DNA of 64,000 bases from Chromobacterium haemolyticum (GTDB lineage: Bacteria; Pseudomonadota; Gammaproteobacteria; Burkholderiales; Chromobacteriaceae). Each line of letters starts with the position of its first letter. Position 1 is the stretch's first letter. Location of the stretch: the NCBI RefSeq assembly GCF_002081825.1, contig NZ_MUKU01000002.1, positions 1 to 64,000 on the forward strand, in the 5' to 3' direction. A program made the translations under genes and the position numbers. Below, one piece after another: positions 8,276-18,896 of this stretch. The notes under the pieces were generated by a model. The model was not told the origin of the DNA and did not search any database. It saw nothing but the letters and a program-made list of their open reading frames with translations.

Positions 8276-8650
8276 ATGACGAAGGGGTATCCAGCTCCCG
8301 CCTCGCCCTGTGTCGGCCTTTGCCGTCTAGACGAGGGCGGCGCCTATTGCCTGGGTTGCCAGCGCACCTTGGATGAAATCGCCGGTTGGTCCGGCTTTGA
8401 CGACGAGCAAAAGCGCGCGGTGTGGCAGCGGCTGATCGCCTTGCGGCCCAAGGTAAAGGACAAACGCTGCGAGCGTTGCGGCGCGGCGTTTCGCTGCGGA
8501 GAAGGCGGCGCCAACGGCGCTTGCTGGTGCGCGGATCTGCCGCAGGTGCTGCCGCTGCCTTACGGTCACGGCGACTGTCTGTGCCCGGAGTGTTTGCGCG
8601 GTCATCTGCGGGAAAGCTATTTGGCGCGCGGGCTGACGCCGCCCTTGTAG
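8276..8650 (+). CDS. DUF1289 / cysteine-rich CWC fusion protein
   Basis: A 124-residue cysteine-rich protein with two parts. Residues ~8-60 match the DUF1289 pattern (SPCVGLCRLDEGGAYCLGC, then TLDEIAGWSGFDDEQKRAVW), a small predicted Fe-S or zinc-binding unit. The rest fits the cysteine-rich CWC family (CERCGAAFRC, GACWCADLP, CLCPECL). These units are usually separate small proteins, so this looks like a fusion. The ATG at 8276 follows an in-frame TTG at 8273; neither has a strong ribosome site. It is divergent from the binding-protein gene. Function is not known; metal binding is the safe inference. Confidence 0.8.
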   Translation: MTKGYPAPASPCVGLCRLDEGGAYCLGCQRTLDEIAGWSGFDDEQKRAVWQRLIALRPKVKDKRCERCGAAFRCGEGGANGACWCADLPQVLPLPYGHGDCLCPECLRGHLRESYLARGLTPPL

Positions 8651-8772
8651 CGCTTAGGCAAGCGCGAACACGCAACAATGCCAATTGCGTATTATCGCCG
8701 CGGGGTGCAACCAAAGCCCATCGTCCGCGGTCCTAAAATGTTTTCCTCCTTTCCGGTTCGGCTCCTAACCAC

Positions 8773-9999
8773 ATGACACTTTGGAAGCGTTGGATTCGTA
8801 AGTTGTTGTTGCCTCTGTATTTGATTGGATCGTTGCGAGGTCGAGGCCGCATCGGCCTAGGCCGGAGGCCATGGCGCAACGGCATCGCGCTGGCCGCGGT
8901 TTTGGCGCTGGCCGGCTGGGGGCTTTGGCTGTGGCTGGCGCCCAAGCCGGCGCCTCAGGTGCTGACCGCGGAAGTCACCCGCGCCGACCTGGAAGACGTG
9001 GTGCTGGCCAGTGGTGTGTTGAAACCGCTGCGACAGGTGGATGTGGGCGCCCAGGCCAGCGGGCAGCTGAAAACGCTGAACGTGGCGGCGGGCGACCACG
9101 TCAGCAAGGGCGAACTGTTGGCCGAGATCGACCCAGAGAACAGCCTCAACGACCTGAAGGCTTCCGAGGCTCAATTGGAGTCTCGCGTAGCCCAGCTGCG
9201 CAGTAAGCAGGCCACGCTGCGCCAGGCCGAGCGTGAACTGGCGCGCCAGAAGCAGATGATGGGCGAAGGCTCTACCTCGCAAAAAGACCTGCTGACGGCG
9301 GAAACCGCCTACCAGACCCAGATGGCGGAACTGGACGACCTGCAGGCGCAGATTCGCCAGAACCGCTTCCAGATCGACAAGAATCGCACCACGCTGGGCT
9401 ATACACGCATTACCGCGCCTATGGACGGCGAGGTGATCGAAATCGTTACCCAGCAGGGCCAGACCGTGATCGCCAGCCAGACGGTGCCGGTGATCCTGAA
9501 ACTGGCGGACTTGAGCACGATGACGGTGCATGCCCAGGTGGCCGAGGCCGACGTGATCCGCGTCAAGGCCGGGCTACCGGTGTATTTCACCGTGCTGGGC
9601 GCACCGGATCGGCCTATCCGCGGCAAGCTGCGCGCGATTCTCCCCACGCCGGAAAAAATCAACAACGCCAACTTCTACAAGGCCTTGTTCGACGTGAAGA
9701 ACGTTGACGGCAAGCTGCGCGTGGACATGACCGCGCAGATCAGCATCGTGCTGGCGGAATCCAAGCAGGCCTTGAGCATTCCGCTGAGCGCTTTGGGCGC
9801 GGCCGGCAAGGATGGTCGTTACAGCGTCAAGGTGCAGGGCAAGGACGGCCAGCTGCATGAGCGGCAGGTGCGCATCGGCCTGAAGACCACCACCCGAGTG
9901 CAGGTCCTGGACGGCTTGAAAGCCGGCGAGAAAGTGGTGACCAGCGAAGCTGGCGGCAAGGAAGAAGAACCCAGCGGTGGCGTGATGGTGAGCGCATGA
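8773..9999 (+). CDS. macA: MacA-type periplasmic adaptor of a tripartite efflux pump
   Basis: 408 residues. Adaptor that links an inner-membrane ABC transporter to an outer-membrane channel. After a basic N-terminus (WKRWIRKLLLPLYLIGSLRG) one membrane anchor spans about 38-56. Then come a split lipoyl/biotinyl-like domain (VDVGAQASGQLKTLNVAAGD ... GYTRITAPMDGEVIEIVTQQ), a long alpha-hairpin coiled coil rich in Gln/Arg (~125-205) and a beta-barrel/membrane-proximal region. It ends with ATGA overlap into macB, which fixes the pairing. The N-terminus before the anchor is longer than usual and the ribosome site at 8773 is weak, so the true start is a little uncertain. Confidence 0.92.
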   Translation: MTLWKRWIRKLLLPLYLIGSLRGRGRIGLGRRPWRNGIALAAVLALAGWGLWLWLAPKPAPQVLTAEVTRADLEDVVLASGVLKPLRQVDVGAQASGQLKTLNVAAGDHVSKGELLAEIDPENSLNDLKASEAQLESRVAQLRSKQATLRQAERELARQKQMMGEGSTSQKDLLTAETAYQTQMAELDDLQAQIRQNRFQIDKNRTTLGYTRITAPMDGEVIEIVTQQGQTVIASQTVPVILKLADLSTMTVHAQVAEADVIRVKAGLPVYFTVLGAPDRPIRGKLRAILPTPEKINNANFYKALFDVKNVDGKLRVDMTAQISIVLAESKQALSIPLSALGAAGKDGRYSVKVQGKDGQLHERQVRIGLKTTTRVQVLDGLKAGEKVVTSEAGGKEEEPSGGVMVSA

Positions 10000-11933
10000 G
10001 CGGAGCCAGCCTGACGCTGTCTGGAGTGTGGCGCCGGTTTCCGTCCGGGGATGAGGAGGTGGCGGTGCTCAAGGAGGTCAGCCTGGATATCCGCGCCGGC
10101 GAGATGGTGGCCATCATCGGCGCCTCCGGTTCCGGCAAGTCCACGCTGATGAACATCCTGGGCTGCCTGGACCAGCCGTCGGCCGGTCGCTACCAGGTGG
10201 GCGGGCGCGACGTGGGCGCGCTGGACAAGGACCAGCTGGCCACGCTGCGGCGAGAGCACTTCGGCTTCATCTTCCAGCGCTACCACCTGTTGCCGCATTT
10301 GAGCGCCATCGACAATGTGGCGATGCCGGCGGTGTACGCCGGCATGAGCCAGGAAGCGCGGCGCGAGCGCGCGCGCCAGTTGCTGGAGCGGCTGGGCCTG
10401 GCCGGCAAGGAAGACTACCGTCCGGGTCAGCTGTCCGGTGGTCAGCAGCAGCGGGTGTCCATCGCGCGGGCGTTGATGAACGGTGGCGACATCATCCTGG
10501 CCGACGAACCCACCGGCGCGCTGGACAGCCATAGCGGCGAGGAAGTGATGAACATCCTCAAGGAGCTGCACGCCGCCGGTCATACCATCATCATCGTCAC
10601 CCACGATCCGTCCATCGCCGCGCAGACCGAGCGCATCATCGAAATCCGCGACGGCGAGATCCTGCGCGACAGCGCAGCCGACGCGCCGCGCCCTGCGGCG
10701 GACGTGCGCGAGCCGCGGCGGCCCAAGCCCGGGCCAGCCTGGCGCGAGCGCATGAGCGAAGCCTTCAAGATGGCCATGCTTGCCATGCTGGCCAACCGCT
10801 TGCGCACCGTGCTCACCATGCTGGGCATCATCATCGGCATCACCTCGGTGGTATCCATCATCGCGGTGGGCGAGGGCGCGCGCAATTACGTGCTGAACGA
10901 CATCCGCTCCATCGGCACCAACACCATCACCGTGTACCGTGGCAAGGACTGGGGCGACGACAAGGCCGACGGCGTGCGTACCTTCCTGCCCGGCGATCTG
11001 GCCGCGCTGAGCGAGGAACCCTATGTTGACAGCGTGTCGCCGGTCACCACCAACAGCCTGCGCATCCGTTACCGCAATGTGGACGTCAACGCCTCGGTGT
11101 CCGGCGTGGACAGCGCGTTCTTCCGTGTGCGCGGCATGAAAATGGCCGCCGGCCTTGGCTTCAGCCGCGACGATGTGCGCATGCAGCGCCAAGTGGTGGT
11201 GATAGACAACAACACTCGCCGTAAGCTGTTCGCCGACGCGGAAGCCATCGGCCAGGTGGTGCTGGTGGGCAGCGTGCCCGCCACCGTCATCGGCGTGGTG
11301 GAAACCAAGGAAAACGGTTACGGCGGCAAATCGCTGCAAATGTGGATGCCCTACAGCACTGCCGGCAGCCGATTGTTTGGGCAAGCCTATTTCGACTACA
11401 TGGTGGTGCGCATCAAGGAAGGCCAGCCCACCGCGCTGGCGGAGAAGGCGCTCAGCCATCTGCTGACTCTGCGCCACGGCAGCAAGGACTTCTTCACTTA
11501 CAACATGGACGAAGTGCTGAAGACGGTGGAAAACACCAGTCGCACCCTGGCCCTGCTGCTGACCCTGATCGCGGTGATTTCGCTGGTGGTGGGCGGCATC
11601 GGCGTGATGAACATCATGCTGGTGTCGGTGACCGAGCGCACCCGTGAAATCGGCATCCGCATGGCGGTGGGCGCGCGTCAGTCCGACGTGTTGCAGCAAT
11701 TCCTGACCGAGGCGGTGCTGGTCTGCCTGGTGGGCGGGGCCATAGGCATCGGCCTGTCCTACGGCATCAGCTTTGTGTTTGCGCTCTTGGTCAGCAAGTG
11801 GAAAATGGCCCTGTCGCTGAAGGCCATCGTGATGGCAGTGGCGTGCTCCACCGCTATCGGAGTGGTGTTCGGCTATCTGCCGGCGCGCAGCGCGGCGCGT
11901 TTGAATCCGATCGACGCCTTGGCGCGGGAGTAA
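9996..11933 (+). CDS. macB: MacB-type macrolide/toxin efflux ABC transporter
   Basis: 645 residues, the usual MacB length. The N-terminal ATPase domain has Walker [16 protein letters not shown] (~42), signature LSGGQQQRVSIARAL (~147), Walker B ILADEPTGALD and an H-loop in VTHDPS. A linker leads to membrane helix 1 (LRTVLTMLGIIIGITSVVSI, ~267), a large periplasmic domain, and three C-terminal helices starting near 517, 570 and 608. MacB works by mechanotransmission, moving substrates from the periplasm through MacA and TolC-type partners. It overlaps macA by 4 bases and is followed after 4 bases by an outer-membrane channel gene, so all three are co-transcribed. Substrate unknown. Confidence 0.95.
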   Translation: MSGASLTLSGVWRRFPSGDEEVAVLKEVSLDIRAGEMVAIIGASGSGKSTLMNILGCLDQPSAGRYQVGGRDVGALDKDQLATLRREHFGFIFQRYHLLPHLSAIDNVAMPAVYAGMSQEARRERARQLLERLGLAGKEDYRPGQLSGGQQQRVSIARALMNGGDIILADEPTGALDSHSGEEVMNILKELHAAGHTIIIVTHDPSIAAQTERIIEIRDGEILRDSAADAPRPAADVREPRRPKPGPAWRERMSEAFKMAMLAMLANRLRTVLTMLGIIIGITSVVSIIAVGEGARNYVLNDIRSIGTNTITVYRGKDWGDDKADGVRTFLPGDLAALSEEPYVDSVSPVTTNSLRIRYRNVDVNASVSGVDSAFFRVRGMKMAAGLGFSRDDVRMQRQVVVIDNNTRRKLFADAEAIGQVVLVGSVPATVIGVVETKENGYGGKSLQMWMPYSTAGSRLFGQAYFDYMVVRIKEGQPTALAEKALSHLLTLRHGSKDFFTYNMDEVLKTVENTSRTLALLLTLIAVISLVVGGIGVMNIMLVSVTERTREIGIRMAVGARQSDVLQQFLTEAVLVCLVGGAIGIGLSYGISFVFALLVSKWKMALSLKAIVMAVACSTAIGVVFGYLPARSAARLNPIDALARE

Positions 11934-11937
11934 GTGT

Positions 11938-13311
11938 TTGAAGCTTTGGAAATCCAATCTCACTGTTTTGGGCCTGGCCCTGTTGCTGGCCGGCTGCCAG
12001 AGCACGCCGTATCAGCGCCAGGCGCTGGAAGCACCGGCGCAATGGCGCGGGGCCCCGACCCAAACCCAGGCGGACATGAGCCGCGAGCGCTGGTGGCAAG
12101 GCTTTGGCGACGCCGGCTTGCTGGCGGTGCTGGAGCAGGCGCGCAGCCGCAATCCGGATTTGAGCATTGCTCTGCTCAAACTGCGCAAGGCGCAGCTGGC
12201 GGCAGGCTTGGAGCGCAGCGACGCCTTGCCCTCCTTGAGCGGTGAGCTCAATGCCGGTGCCAAGCGCACGCTGGGCGAATCCTCGGTCTGGAGCCGCAGC
12301 AGCGGCGGCAGCTTGAGCACCAGTTATGAACTGGACCTATGGGGGCGGGTGGACGCGCGCTTGCGCGCGGCGGATCAGGAGTTCCGCGCCAGCGCCTATG
12401 ACGAAGCCGCCGCCCGCCTGTTGTCGGACAGCGCCGCCGCCGGCCTGTACTGGGACATCGCCGCGCTGAAGGCGCGGCAGACGCTGGGGCAGGCGGATCT
12501 GGCGGACCTGCGCCGCATCCAGGCGCTGGCGGAAGCCAAATGGCGCGCCGGCGCGACGAGCGAACAGGACGTCACCCAGGCGCGCAGCGCGGTGCTGAGT
12601 CAACAGGCGGACTTATTGGGGCTGGCCGACGAGCGCGGGCAAAAGGAAAACGCTTTGGCGCTGTTGCTGGACCACCCGTCCGGCGCGGCGCTGCCGCCTA
12701 TCGCCGCGCTGTCGCTGGAGCCGGCTTTGCCGGCGATAGACGCCGGCCTGCCCAGCCGCCTGCTGGAACGCCGACCGGACCTGATGGCGGCGGAGGCGCG
12801 CTTGCGCGGCAAGCTGGCCAAGGTGGATCAGGAGCGCGCCGCCTTCTTCCCGGCGCTGAAGCTGACTGGTTCGCTGGGTTCCAGCAGCGGCGCGCTGAGC
12901 AGCCTGGTGCAAAACCCGCTGCTGGCGCTGGGCGCTTCCCTGTCCTTGCCCTTCCTGGAGTGGCGCAAGCTAGGCCTGCAACTGAAGAGCAGCCAGGCCG
13001 ATTACGAGCTGGAAACCGTCAGTTTCCGCAAGACCTTGTACGGCGCTTATCAGGAGGTGGACAACGCGCTGAGCACGCGTCAGCGGCTGCAAGGCTCCGC
13101 TCGCTTGCAAGCCGACGCGCTGGCCTTGAACCGGCGCAGTGAACAACTGGCGGAAAGCCGCTACCGCGCCGGGGCAGTTGACGTGCAAACCTGGCTGGAC
13201 GCGGCCAAGGCGCGGCGCGGCAGCGAGTCCGCGCTGATCCGGCTGCGTCAGGAGCAGTTGAAAAACCTGGCGGATGTTTACAAGGTGTTGGGCGGCGCGC
13301 CAAGCGCCTGA
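11938..13311 (+). CDS. NodT/TolC-type outer-membrane efflux lipoprotein
   Basis: 457 residues. Outer-membrane channel of the NodT branch of the TolC family, completing the MacAB pump. The signal peptide ends with lipobox LLAGC (QSTPYQRQ), followed by QWRGAP and ERWWQGFGDAGLLAVLEQA, typical of the family. The two repeat halves each carry long helices (RNPDLSIALLKLRKAQLAAG and RRPDLMAAEARLRGKLAKVD). The start codon is TTG, four bases after macB stops, so translation is probably coupled. A GC-rich inverted repeat follows around 13317-13334 but lacks a T run. No other TolC-like gene is in the window, so the type I secretion locus must use this one or another elsewhere. Confidence 0.92.
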   Translation: MKLWKSNLTVLGLALLLAGCQSTPYQRQALEAPAQWRGAPTQTQADMSRERWWQGFGDAGLLAVLEQARSRNPDLSIALLKLRKAQLAAGLERSDALPSLSGELNAGAKRTLGESSVWSRSSGGSLSTSYELDLWGRVDARLRAADQEFRASAYDEAAARLLSDSAAAGLYWDIAALKARQTLGQADLADLRRIQALAEAKWRAGATSEQDVTQARSAVLSQQADLLGLADERGQKENALALLLDHPSGAALPPIAALSLEPALPAIDAGLPSRLLERRPDLMAAEARLRGKLAKVDQERAAFFPALKLTGSLGSSSGALSSLVQNPLLALGASLSLPFLEWRKLGLQLKSSQADYELETVSFRKTLYGAYQEVDNALSTRQRLQGSARLQADALALNRRSEQLAESRYRAGAVDVQTWLDAAKARRGSESALIRLRQEQLKNLADVYKVLGGAPSA

Positions 13312-13410
13312 AGCGCCTCGCCGGGAGGCGAGGCGGAACCCAAGCAAGGCTCCGCCTGCGTATGGAATACAGGCGGGCTCCGTCCGGAGGCGGAATCGCC
13401 GCCCGCCGCG

Positions 13411-13845
13411 CTAGAGACCGAAGCGGCCGAAGCGTTCCTCTAACTGCCTGCGCCTGCTCTTGCCGGCATGCATCTGATGCAGGCTGTCCACGTGGCGGTA
13501 AACTTTTACCTGCTGCGCGCCCAAGAACAGCATCTGCTCCAGATAATTGAAAAAGCCAATCCAGTAGCCGCGCTGCTCACGCGCGTTGAAGTCGATGTCT
13601 CGCGCCACCCGGCTTAGCAGGCCGTAGCCCACGTAATAACGATTATCCTTCAGCCATTGCAGCAGATGAGCCGCGCATTCTCGGCCGTAGGCGCACATGG
13701 CGTCGAAGTCATCGTCGGCTTCCGGCATCTGCCAGTAATGTGGATAGTCACGCTCCGGGATGTAGCGGACGAAGGGGAGCAGGGTTTCCTGCTGTTCTAT
13801 GGCGGCCAGCTTGTAGCGGCGGCGGCGGGGTAGGATAGGGGACAT
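13411..13845 (-). CDS. Hypothetical protein, 144 residues
   Basis: I do not recognise this protein. It is soluble, rich in aromatic and charged residues, with a basic start (SPILPRRRRYKLAAIEQQ), a central segment FVRYIPERDYPHYWQMPEAD, a helical part with CAYGRECAAHLLQWL, and a basic tail (HAGKSRRRQLEERFGRFG). The start at 13845 has a good AGGAGA site; the open frame upstream is long only because the DNA is GC-rich. It lies downstream of the folded element at 13917-14058, with a terminator-like hairpin (13877-13884 / 13902-13909) between them, so it could be controlled by that RNA if transcription runs leftward. Confidence 0.7.
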   Translation of the reverse strand: MSPILPRRRRYKLAAIEQQETLLPFVRYIPERDYPHYWQMPEADDDFDAMCAYGRECAAHLLQWLKDNRYYVGYGLLSRVARDIDFNAREQRGYWIGFFNYLEQMLFLGAQQVKVYRHVDSLHQMHAGKSRRRQLEERFGRFGL

Positions 13846-13916
13846 GCCGTTTCTCCTGCTGTGACACAAGATAAACCGCCTGCCTGAAAAGCGAGGTATT
13901 GGGCAGGCGCGTGGCA

Positions 13917-14058
13917 GGATTGGCGTTACCGTGTACACAAACCGGCGAGTGCATGACACTCTCCCACCATGCACCTGCCAAGTGGCATAGCCATGGTAAA
14001 GCAGGACCGCACCCAGATGAGGTGCGAGTCCGTTGTGTACAGGGCGGGACGCCAATCC
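13917..14058 (+). ncRNA. Candidate structured RNA, unclassified
   Basis: A 142-base element with nested pairing. P1 is a perfect 10-bp stem (13917-13926 / 14049-14058). P2 is a perfect 9-bp stem (13932-13940 / 14033-14041). Inside are hairpin A (13944-13955 / 13968-13979, one mismatch, 12-nt loop), a short hairpin B (13983-13986 / 13990-13993) and hairpin C (14004-14013 / 14021-14031, one bulged A, 7-nt loop). The layout is a closed multi-branch junction. One pair in hairpin A is G-U only on the plus strand, slightly favouring that strand. A further 9-bp hairpin lies just right (14060-14083). It fits no riboswitch, integron or retron consensus I know. Strand and function are inferred. Confidence 0.5.
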
Positions 14059-14059
14059 C

Positions 14060-14083
14060 GGCGCCGTTAATGAGAACGGCGCC
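14060..14083. repeat. Strong hairpin beside the folded element
   Basis: Perfect 9-bp inverted repeat GGCGCCGTT / AACGGCGCC with a 6-nt loop AATGAG, starting two bases after the P1 stem ends. No T run follows on either strand, so it is probably part of the same structured region rather than a simple terminator. Confidence 0.6.
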
Positions 14084-14129
14084 TGGGGATTGTCGCCGAC
14101 GGGGCGGGGAGGGTCAAGGCAGGGTGGCG

Positions 14130-14954
14130 CTAGATCACTGCCCACAGTCCGCAGATCGCGAACAGGATCAGCACCCCGGTCAGGATCTGGGCGGTGGTGC
14201 GTTCTTTTTGCAGCGCCCGCTTCAGGTTGTCATGCACGCTTTCCAGCTTTTCCAGCCGCTGTTCCAGCTCGGCGCGGGTTTCGTCCTGCCGCGCCAGCGA
14301 TTGCAGCATCGCCTCGCCGCCCACCTCGGTGATCAGTTCCTTATTCCATACCCCCAGCAGCTTGTTGACCTTGTCCTTGAAGTAGAGCGCGGAACGCTGG
14401 TTGGCGTCCTGCCATTCAAATTCAAAGCCCTGGCTGGCGTAAAAGGCGTTGCGTTGCAGCCGCTCTTCTTCCGACGAGGTCTGGCTCATGGCGATCATGC
14501 CGGGGCTGATGGCGTGATCCGGGCAAATGCCCTTGGCCCAGGCGATAACGCTGGCGAACAGGAAAGCGTCCAAACCGGTGCCGACAAAGCCGGGGCTGGC
14601 CATCACCCCGCTTTTGGGGCCGAAGGTGACGGTGCGGCTGGGCCGGTCCACCCGCACCCAGGCGCAGTTGTGGGCCGCCTGGAAATGGCTGTCCTCGCCC
14701 TCGAACAGCTGCCAGCGGTGGCCATCGGCGCGGGCGTAGCCGCGAAACTGCAGCCGGAAGAAGTCGGATTGCTCGGTCATGGCCCGGCTGCGTTGCAAGA
14801 TGCCGTAAATGGGCGTGCCGTTGGCGGTCAGCGTCAGAATGGTCTCGCCCAGCGGAATGGCCAGCGTGGCCAGGGTGTTTTCGTTTTCCGGGGCGCGGAG
14901 CACCGGTTCTTCGGCTGTCGGCGCCGGATTGGCGGCCTGGTTCGGACTGGTCAT
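14130..14954 (-). CDS. Hypothetical protein with C-terminal coiled coil and membrane anchor
   Basis: 274 residues, family not recognised. A Pro/Ala/Glu-rich start leads to a compact predicted beta-rich domain (LAIPLGETILTLTANGTPIY ... RYARADGHRWQLFEGED-like segments), a middle part with SGVMASPGFVGTGLDAF, a predicted coiled coil (LARQDETRAELEQRLEKLES through LKRALQKERT, ~213-255), and one C-terminal membrane helix ILTGVLILFAICGLWAVI. The topology suggests a tail-anchored cytoplasmic protein. It is divergent from the type I secretion operon and upstream of the folded element. No enzyme motif is visible. Confidence 0.72.
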   Translation of the reverse strand: MTSPNQAANPAPTAEEPVLRAPENENTLATLAIPLGETILTLTANGTPIYGILQRSRAMTEQSDFFRLQFRGYARADGHRWQLFEGEDSHFQAAHNCAWVRVDRPSRTVTFGPKSGVMASPGFVGTGLDAFLFASVIAWAKGICPDHAISPGMIAMSQTSSEEERLQRNAFYASQGFEFEWQDANQRSALYFKDKVNKLLGVWNKELITEVGGEAMLQSLARQDETRAELEQRLEKLESVHDNLKRALQKERTTAQILTGVLILFAICGLWAVI

Positions 14955-15301
14955 CTGCTGCCTATGCTGGGTGTTCTGGGGGCCTGTTTGCGATAGTAAT
15001 CAGGCGCTGGGCTTGTGATCAGGCGGACGACCGTCGCGGGCGGGCGTCACGGGCCGCTTATTGTACCAATCTAGACGGCTTGGGGAATCCTTGCTCGCAT
15101 GACATTCGGCATGAGGGCAAATGGCGCCCAATTTGGCGCGCGGCACGGTCAATGCGTAGTTTTACTTAGAACATTGCAGGTGCAATAAAAGCTTTATTTC
15201 AAACAAACACTTATTGATTGCGCTAAATAATCACATAATAAAATGTGAATGTGTTACTTGTATTGGGTAATGGTGTGGCATATCGTGCCCCAAATCATTA
15301 A
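14955..15301. other. AT-rich divergent promoter region
   Basis: About 347 bases without a gene, between the minus-strand hypothetical gene and the hlyB-like gene. From about 15160 the DNA becomes markedly AT-rich (runs such as AAAAGCTTTATTTCAAAC and AATAATCACATAATAAAATG), unlike the GC-rich surroundings. Such islands are common targets of H-NS-type silencers and hold divergent promoters. No clear -35/-10 pair or Shine-Dalgarno site was identified for the gene at 15302. Confidence 0.55.
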
Positions 15302-17464
<2,163 letters not shown>

Positions 17465-17473
17465 ACCCGCATC

Positions 17474-18895
17474 ATGAAGCACCAACTGCACGCGCTGCGC
17501 GACTTCGCGCGGCGCTACCGGCAGGCCTTTGCCGCGCACTGGGCCATTCGCCATCAACTGGACCCGCAGCCGCGACGCGAAGACGAACTGGCCTTCCTGC
17601 CCGCCCACCTGGAACTGACCGACAGCCCGCTGTCCCCGCTGCCGATGTGGAGCATGCGCCTGATCGGCGCGCTGTTCGGCGTCGCGCTGCTGTGGTCGGT
17701 GCTGGGCCAGCTCGACATCGTCGCCGTCGCCGGCGGCAAGACCGTCAGTGGCGGACGCACCAAAATCCTGCAGCCGCTGGAACCCAGCGTGGTCAAAGCC
17801 ATCCACGTGCGCGACGGCCAGCAAGTCCAGGCCGGACAAGTGCTGATCGAACTGGACGCCACCGGCGCCAGCGCCGACAAACAAAAAGCCGACGACGCCC
17901 ACGCCGCCGCGGCGCTGGCCGCCGCGCGCTATCAGGCGCTGCTGAACGCGCTGGACAACGGCCGGCTGCCGCAGCTGCCGGCCACCCCCGGCGTCGCCGA
18001 CAGCCAGAGACTGGCCGAAGAAAGCCTGGCGCTGGGCCAATGGCGCGGCTACCAGGCCAAGCTCGAAGCGCTGGGCGCCACCCTGCGCCAACGCCAGGCC
18101 GAACACGCCACCACCCGTCAGCAAGTGAGCAAACTGCAAGCCACCGGCCGCATCGCCGCCGCGCGCGAACACGACTACCAAGACCTGCTGGCCAAGAACT
18201 TCATCTCCAAGCACGCCTACCTCGACAAACAACAAGCGCGCATCGAACAAGCCGGCGACCTGGCCAGCCAGCAAAGCCGGCTGCAAGAACTCGACGCCGC
18301 CATCGCCGGGCAAGAACAAGAACGCAAAGCGCTGCAAGCCAACTTCCGCAGCGAGGCCCTCGACAAACTGCGCGAAGCGCGCGAACAAATGCGCCAATAC
18401 GGCGAAGACCAAAAAAAGACCGGCCAGCGCCAGGCGCTGACCCGGCTGACCGCGCCGGTGGCCGGCAGCGTGCAGCAACTGGCCATCCACACCGTGGGCG
18501 GCGTGGTTACCGAAGCGCAGCCGCTGCTGGCCGTGGTGCCGCAAGACGAAACCCTGGAAATCGAAGCGCAGATCGAAAACAAGGACATCGGCTTCGTGCG
18601 GCCGGGGCAGGCGGCCACCGTCAAAGTGGAAAGCTTCCCCTACACCCGCTACGGCTACCTGGACGGCGTGGTGGACAGCGTCAGCCACGACGCGATGCAA
18701 GACGAAAAGAAGGGCTTGGTGTTCCTGGCGCGGATCCGGCTCAAGCAAGACCACCTGAGCATAGACGGCGCGCGGGTGCGGCTCAGCGCCGGCATGACGG
18801 TGAGCGCGGAAATCAAGACCGGGCGGCGGCGGGTGATCGACTACTTCCTGAGTCCGCTGCAACAGCACGTGGGCGAAGGCCTGCGCGAGCGCTGA
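17474..18895 (+). CDS. HlyD-like type I secretion membrane fusion protein
   Basis: 473 residues. Short cytoplasmic N-terminus containing DELAFLPAHLELTDSPLSPL, as in HlyD, then one membrane helix (~58-77, RLIGALFGVALLWSVLGQLD), a lipoyl half-motif (PLEPSVVKAIHVRDGQQVQA), a long coiled-coil hairpin rich in Gln, Ala and Arg (~140-300), the second lipoyl half (LTAPVAGSVQQLAIHTVGGV) and a C-terminal beta region with VKVESFPYTRYGYLDGVV. It bridges the ABC exporter and the outer-membrane channel. Ribosome site AAGGATAA precedes it, and the next gene's ATG follows its stop by a single base. Confidence 0.95.
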   Translation: MKHQLHALRDFARRYRQAFAAHWAIRHQLDPQPRREDELAFLPAHLELTDSPLSPLPMWSMRLIGALFGVALLWSVLGQLDIVAVAGGKTVSGGRTKILQPLEPSVVKAIHVRDGQQVQAGQVLIELDATGASADKQKADDAHAAAALAAARYQALLNALDNGRLPQLPATPGVADSQRLAEESLALGQWRGYQAKLEALGATLRQRQAEHATTRQQVSKLQATGRIAAAREHDYQDLLAKNFISKHAYLDKQQARIEQAGDLASQQSRLQELDAAIAGQEQERKALQANFRSEALDKLREAREQMRQYGEDQKKTGQRQALTRLTAPVAGSVQQLAIHTVGGVVTEAQPLLAVVPQDETLEIEAQIENKDIGFVRPGQAATVKVESFPYTRYGYLDGVVDSVSHDAMQDEKKGLVFLARIRLKQDHLSIDGARVRLSAGMTVSAEIKTGRRRVIDYFLSPLQQHVGEGLRER

Positions 18896-18896
18896 G

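Noticed and set aside
9819-12005. A 728-codon minus-strand open frame opposite macB
   Set aside because: Shadow of macB and of the macA end; no ribosome site or protein family features, with His/Ala/Gln-rich composition typical of such shadows.
13917-14058. Integron attC site or retron RNA
   Set aside because: No GTTRRRY / RYYYAAC core boxes or integrase were found, and no reverse transcriptase gene is nearby. Kept as an unclassified folded element.
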